Source: Diphasiastrum complanatum
Lineage: Eukaryota > Streptophyta > Lycopodiopsida > Lycopodiales > Lycopodiaceae
Direction of reading: 5' to 3'
Length of the DNA stretch: 64,000 nucleotides
Assembly (NCBI GenBank): GCA_029204225.1
Contig: CM055101.1
Coordinates: 31,648,519-31,712,518 of the forward strand
This document shows, piece after piece, positions 60,481 through 64,000 of this stretch. Positions within the stretch are counted from its first letter, which is position 1; every line of letters starts with the position of its first letter. Under the pieces are notes generated by a model. The model ran no database searches. It was not told the origin of the DNA and was given only the letters and a program-made list of their open reading frames with translations. Position numbers and translations under genes: made by a program.

Positions 60481-60627
60481 AATATGTTTGCCATACAAAC
60501 CATCATCTTCACTCGAAACCACTCTCAGATTTTTCTTTGTCGCTTTTTTGGAGCTTAGTTCCCAATGAAGTTTCGTAATAATTTATGAACTGCTCATTAG
60601 CCATGGTTGTTTAGTAATATCTCAGTT

Positions 60628-60660
60628 ATGAGACGCATGGCCCAGTGGTTAGGTCTGTTG
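60628..60660 (+). repeat. tRNA-like A-box, possible SINE head
   Basis: TGGCCCAGTGGTTAGG resembles the tRNA A box used by SINEs. No B box or tail could be assigned, so this is weak. Confidence 0.2.
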
Positions 60661-60905
60661 CAAATTTTTTTGCAAATTTTTTTGGTGTGGCTCTAGAAAA
60701 TTCTAGAAAGAAAAAATTTACGAAACAACAAGAAAGATAACAAAGTATCCAAAAAGAGCAAAACAGAGAAGGAAAGAGCTTGAGAGAATGTAAGAGATAG
60801 ATTGGAGGGAGAGCGCGAGTGAGATTGGTAGTGAGAGCCGTAGATGCTGCTTGCTACTAGAAGATGATAACAGGTAATCGAGAAAGAGAGGAGGAGGATG
60901 GCTGA

Positions 60906-61018
<113 letters not shown>

Positions 61019-61180
61019 AGGGAGTGATTGATCGTTGATAGAGAGAGGGAGAGGGGGGTGGAGATGTTGCGCGCTGATAGGACGAGAATAGCTGATCGGG
61101 AGGAGAGACAGAGAGAGGGCGGGGGTGTTGCGTGATGCTAGGAGGACGATGAGAATGGTCGATGAGAGGGACGAAGAGAC

Positions 61181-62400
<1,220 letters not shown>

Positions 62401-62460
62401 AAAACTTTTTTTCTTTTTTTTAACAATAATCACATATGAGATAATATATGGTTATATATT

Positions 62461-62488
62461 CATATATATATATATATATATATATACT
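62461..62488. repeat. (AT)n microsatellite
   Basis: About 25 bp of AT inside a larger stretch of TATATA words. Confidence 0.9.
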
Positions 62489-62591
62489 GTCATAAACTCA
62501 TATATATACTTTCATATATATAATGTATATATTAAAAACTTTATGTTTTCGTCTTCTCATACGAATGTTGTTTATATGATGAGCATTTGCA

Positions 62592-64000
62592 GGCTTTCTA
62601 CGCAACAGAAAAGACTGTCCTCATCATGTCCGTTGGTGATGCGAATCCAATTTTCTTTACAAAGGCATGGAAAATTGTTCAGAAGTCTAGTTTCAGCGGG
62701 CAGTACATCTTCATCGTTGTTTCCAAAGTATCGGTTGGTGAGCCTGAATTTTCGATGGAGGATGTTGAAACTATAGGTGTGGTGCGGGCAATTATAATGT
62801 TTGAAACCATGCTGATTGAAAGGATTGAATTCATGACCCGGGGTTCTAATGGAGAAGAACGCCATTTTGTTCTGTCTTGTTCGGATACAATGCATTATAC
62901 AGAGGCGCCTGAAATTCATGACTCAACTGGTGCATTGCGTAGATATCATGGAAATTTACTTGATGGGATGATTGCTCTTCACAATTTGCATGAAATGATG
63001 TGAGAACGTGAAGAAACAATGATGGAGATAGCTGAAATTGCCACGGCCGTAGTCAGCGAGCTAAGAGGAACAGAAGTGGTATTATTCTCTGAGACAGAAC
63101 CGACACTATCCTCAGCTCCAACTCTATTTGGAGGCAGAAAACAAGCCCGACGAAAACTTACATTGAAACGACGCCACTCAAAATACGAAATTTTTGTTGG
63201 TCGAAGGACAGCCAGGCCGGTTGGACAGGTTGGAAAACGTCCATTGGAGCCAAGGGTTGATCTGACTGGAACAATATCTGGAGGCCTCTATGGCATTGTA
63301 TCATCCTTTGATAACGATGATGCATTGGGTGAGTTTGAGGAGGAAACAAATGTCAATCTCGATGCATATTCCTCTGATGATGTTGGTTACATTTGGGACA
63401 AGCATATGTATCAAATTGAGTCAAAGAATATTTGTCAGGCCTCACTTTTTACAAACCAACATGCCCTTGATTTTTCTTTTGTTGAGCAGTTGTATCAATC
63501 AGTTTGCATGACAAATGGGCCTGCACCTACTTCCATCAATGTCACAATGCGGCCGATTTCTTTCAAGAGTGGAGATGAACCTGAGGTTTTGTTTGACAGT
63601 CCAGAGAAATTTTTAAAGATGTACCGTGAATCCAAACATGTGGATATGGTGGAAGTAGTGCAATAGTATTTAGAGATGTTTCCAAAAGAGACGGACACCA
63701 ATGAAGGTTCCAGATTGGATGGGCTATGCAAAAATAGGTTCTTATCTCATTGTACTTTTGAACCTATTGATGGTCAACATTTTTGTTGTGCCTGTAACGA
63801 GTTAGCGTTGACCGCAGTTAGAACCGGTGATCTTTATAGCCAACTATACAATAGGCTATTTGCATATGTGCATGTGTATATTTGTATATATAAAAGCATG
63901 CCCCACTACATACTAGAGTCCAACAGGTTAAATTATGAACCTGAGAGCAAACGTAAAAGGAGCAACCTGGCTGAAATAATGGAGCATGCACGAGAGCTCT
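62592..64000 (+). pseudogene. Unknown gene, interrupted, running off the window
   Basis: Family not recognised. The first exon appears to start after ATTTGCAG at 62591. The frame stays the same for 1.4 kb but has TGA at 63001 and TAG at 63664. Features: MSVGDANPIFFTKAWKIVQK, FVLSCSDTMHYTEAPEIHD, a Lys/Arg-rich stretch (KQARRKLTLKRRHSKYEIFV), a Cys cluster FCCAC (near 63780), and a final SKRKRSNLAEIMEHAREL at the edge. No transposase motif, signal peptide or membrane segment was seen. Only two stops in 1.3 kb suggests recent loss or a real gene with unusual structure. The stops fit CGA-to-TGA and CAG-to-TAG changes. Confidence 0.5.

Overview
This is a stretch of nuclear DNA from a land plant, dense in transposable elements. 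The evidence is GT-AG introns, plant-type telomere motifs (CCCTAAA), chromodomain Ty3/gypsy and Ty1/copia retrotransposons primed by initiator-Met tRNA, and two plant housekeeping genes (a tetraspanin and a UDP-glucuronate 4-epimerase). The transposon repertoire and the gene-poor spacing suggest a large genome, perhaps a fern, lycophyte or bryophyte, but the species cannot be fixed from sequence alone.

Layout. 0-3 kb: decayed Ty3/gypsy gag and RT. 3-14.4 kb: two inverted, decayed copies of an unusual DNA-element-like module. In each copy a small unknown gene and a large DUF7869-like gene diverge from an array of palindromes with core CCTATGCTNAGCATAGG. Broken copia and gypsy pieces lie between the copies. 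14.6-20.8 kb: a nearly pristine chromovirus with 358-bp LTRs differing at about one base and a 5-bp target duplication. 21.8-23.4 kb: tetraspanin gene. 25-31.3 kb: decayed gypsy and copia pieces. 33.6-34.9 kb: UDP-glucuronate 4-epimerase gene. 37-49.4 kb: copia remnants, including a gag-pol chimera and an LTR with internal sequence on both sides. 49.4-51 kb: a 115-bp satellite with an interstitial telomeric block. 51-64 kb: an exon of an unknown gene, a pair of dispersed composite repeats, long (AG)n tracts, a multi-intron hAT transposase pseudogene, a roughly 1-kb fold-back locus carrying a P-loop-like sequence, and a broken gene of unknown family at the right edge.

Only the tetraspanin and the epimerase look like intact host genes, both on the minus strand. 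The chromovirus is structurally complete but its single reading frame holds one TAG. The most unusual signal is the repeated divergent two-gene module around a palindrome array. The second is the fold-back locus. Many disabling stops in the dead elements look like C-to-T (or G-to-A) changes, as expected for methylated transposons. All functional names here are from recognised motifs, not from database searches.
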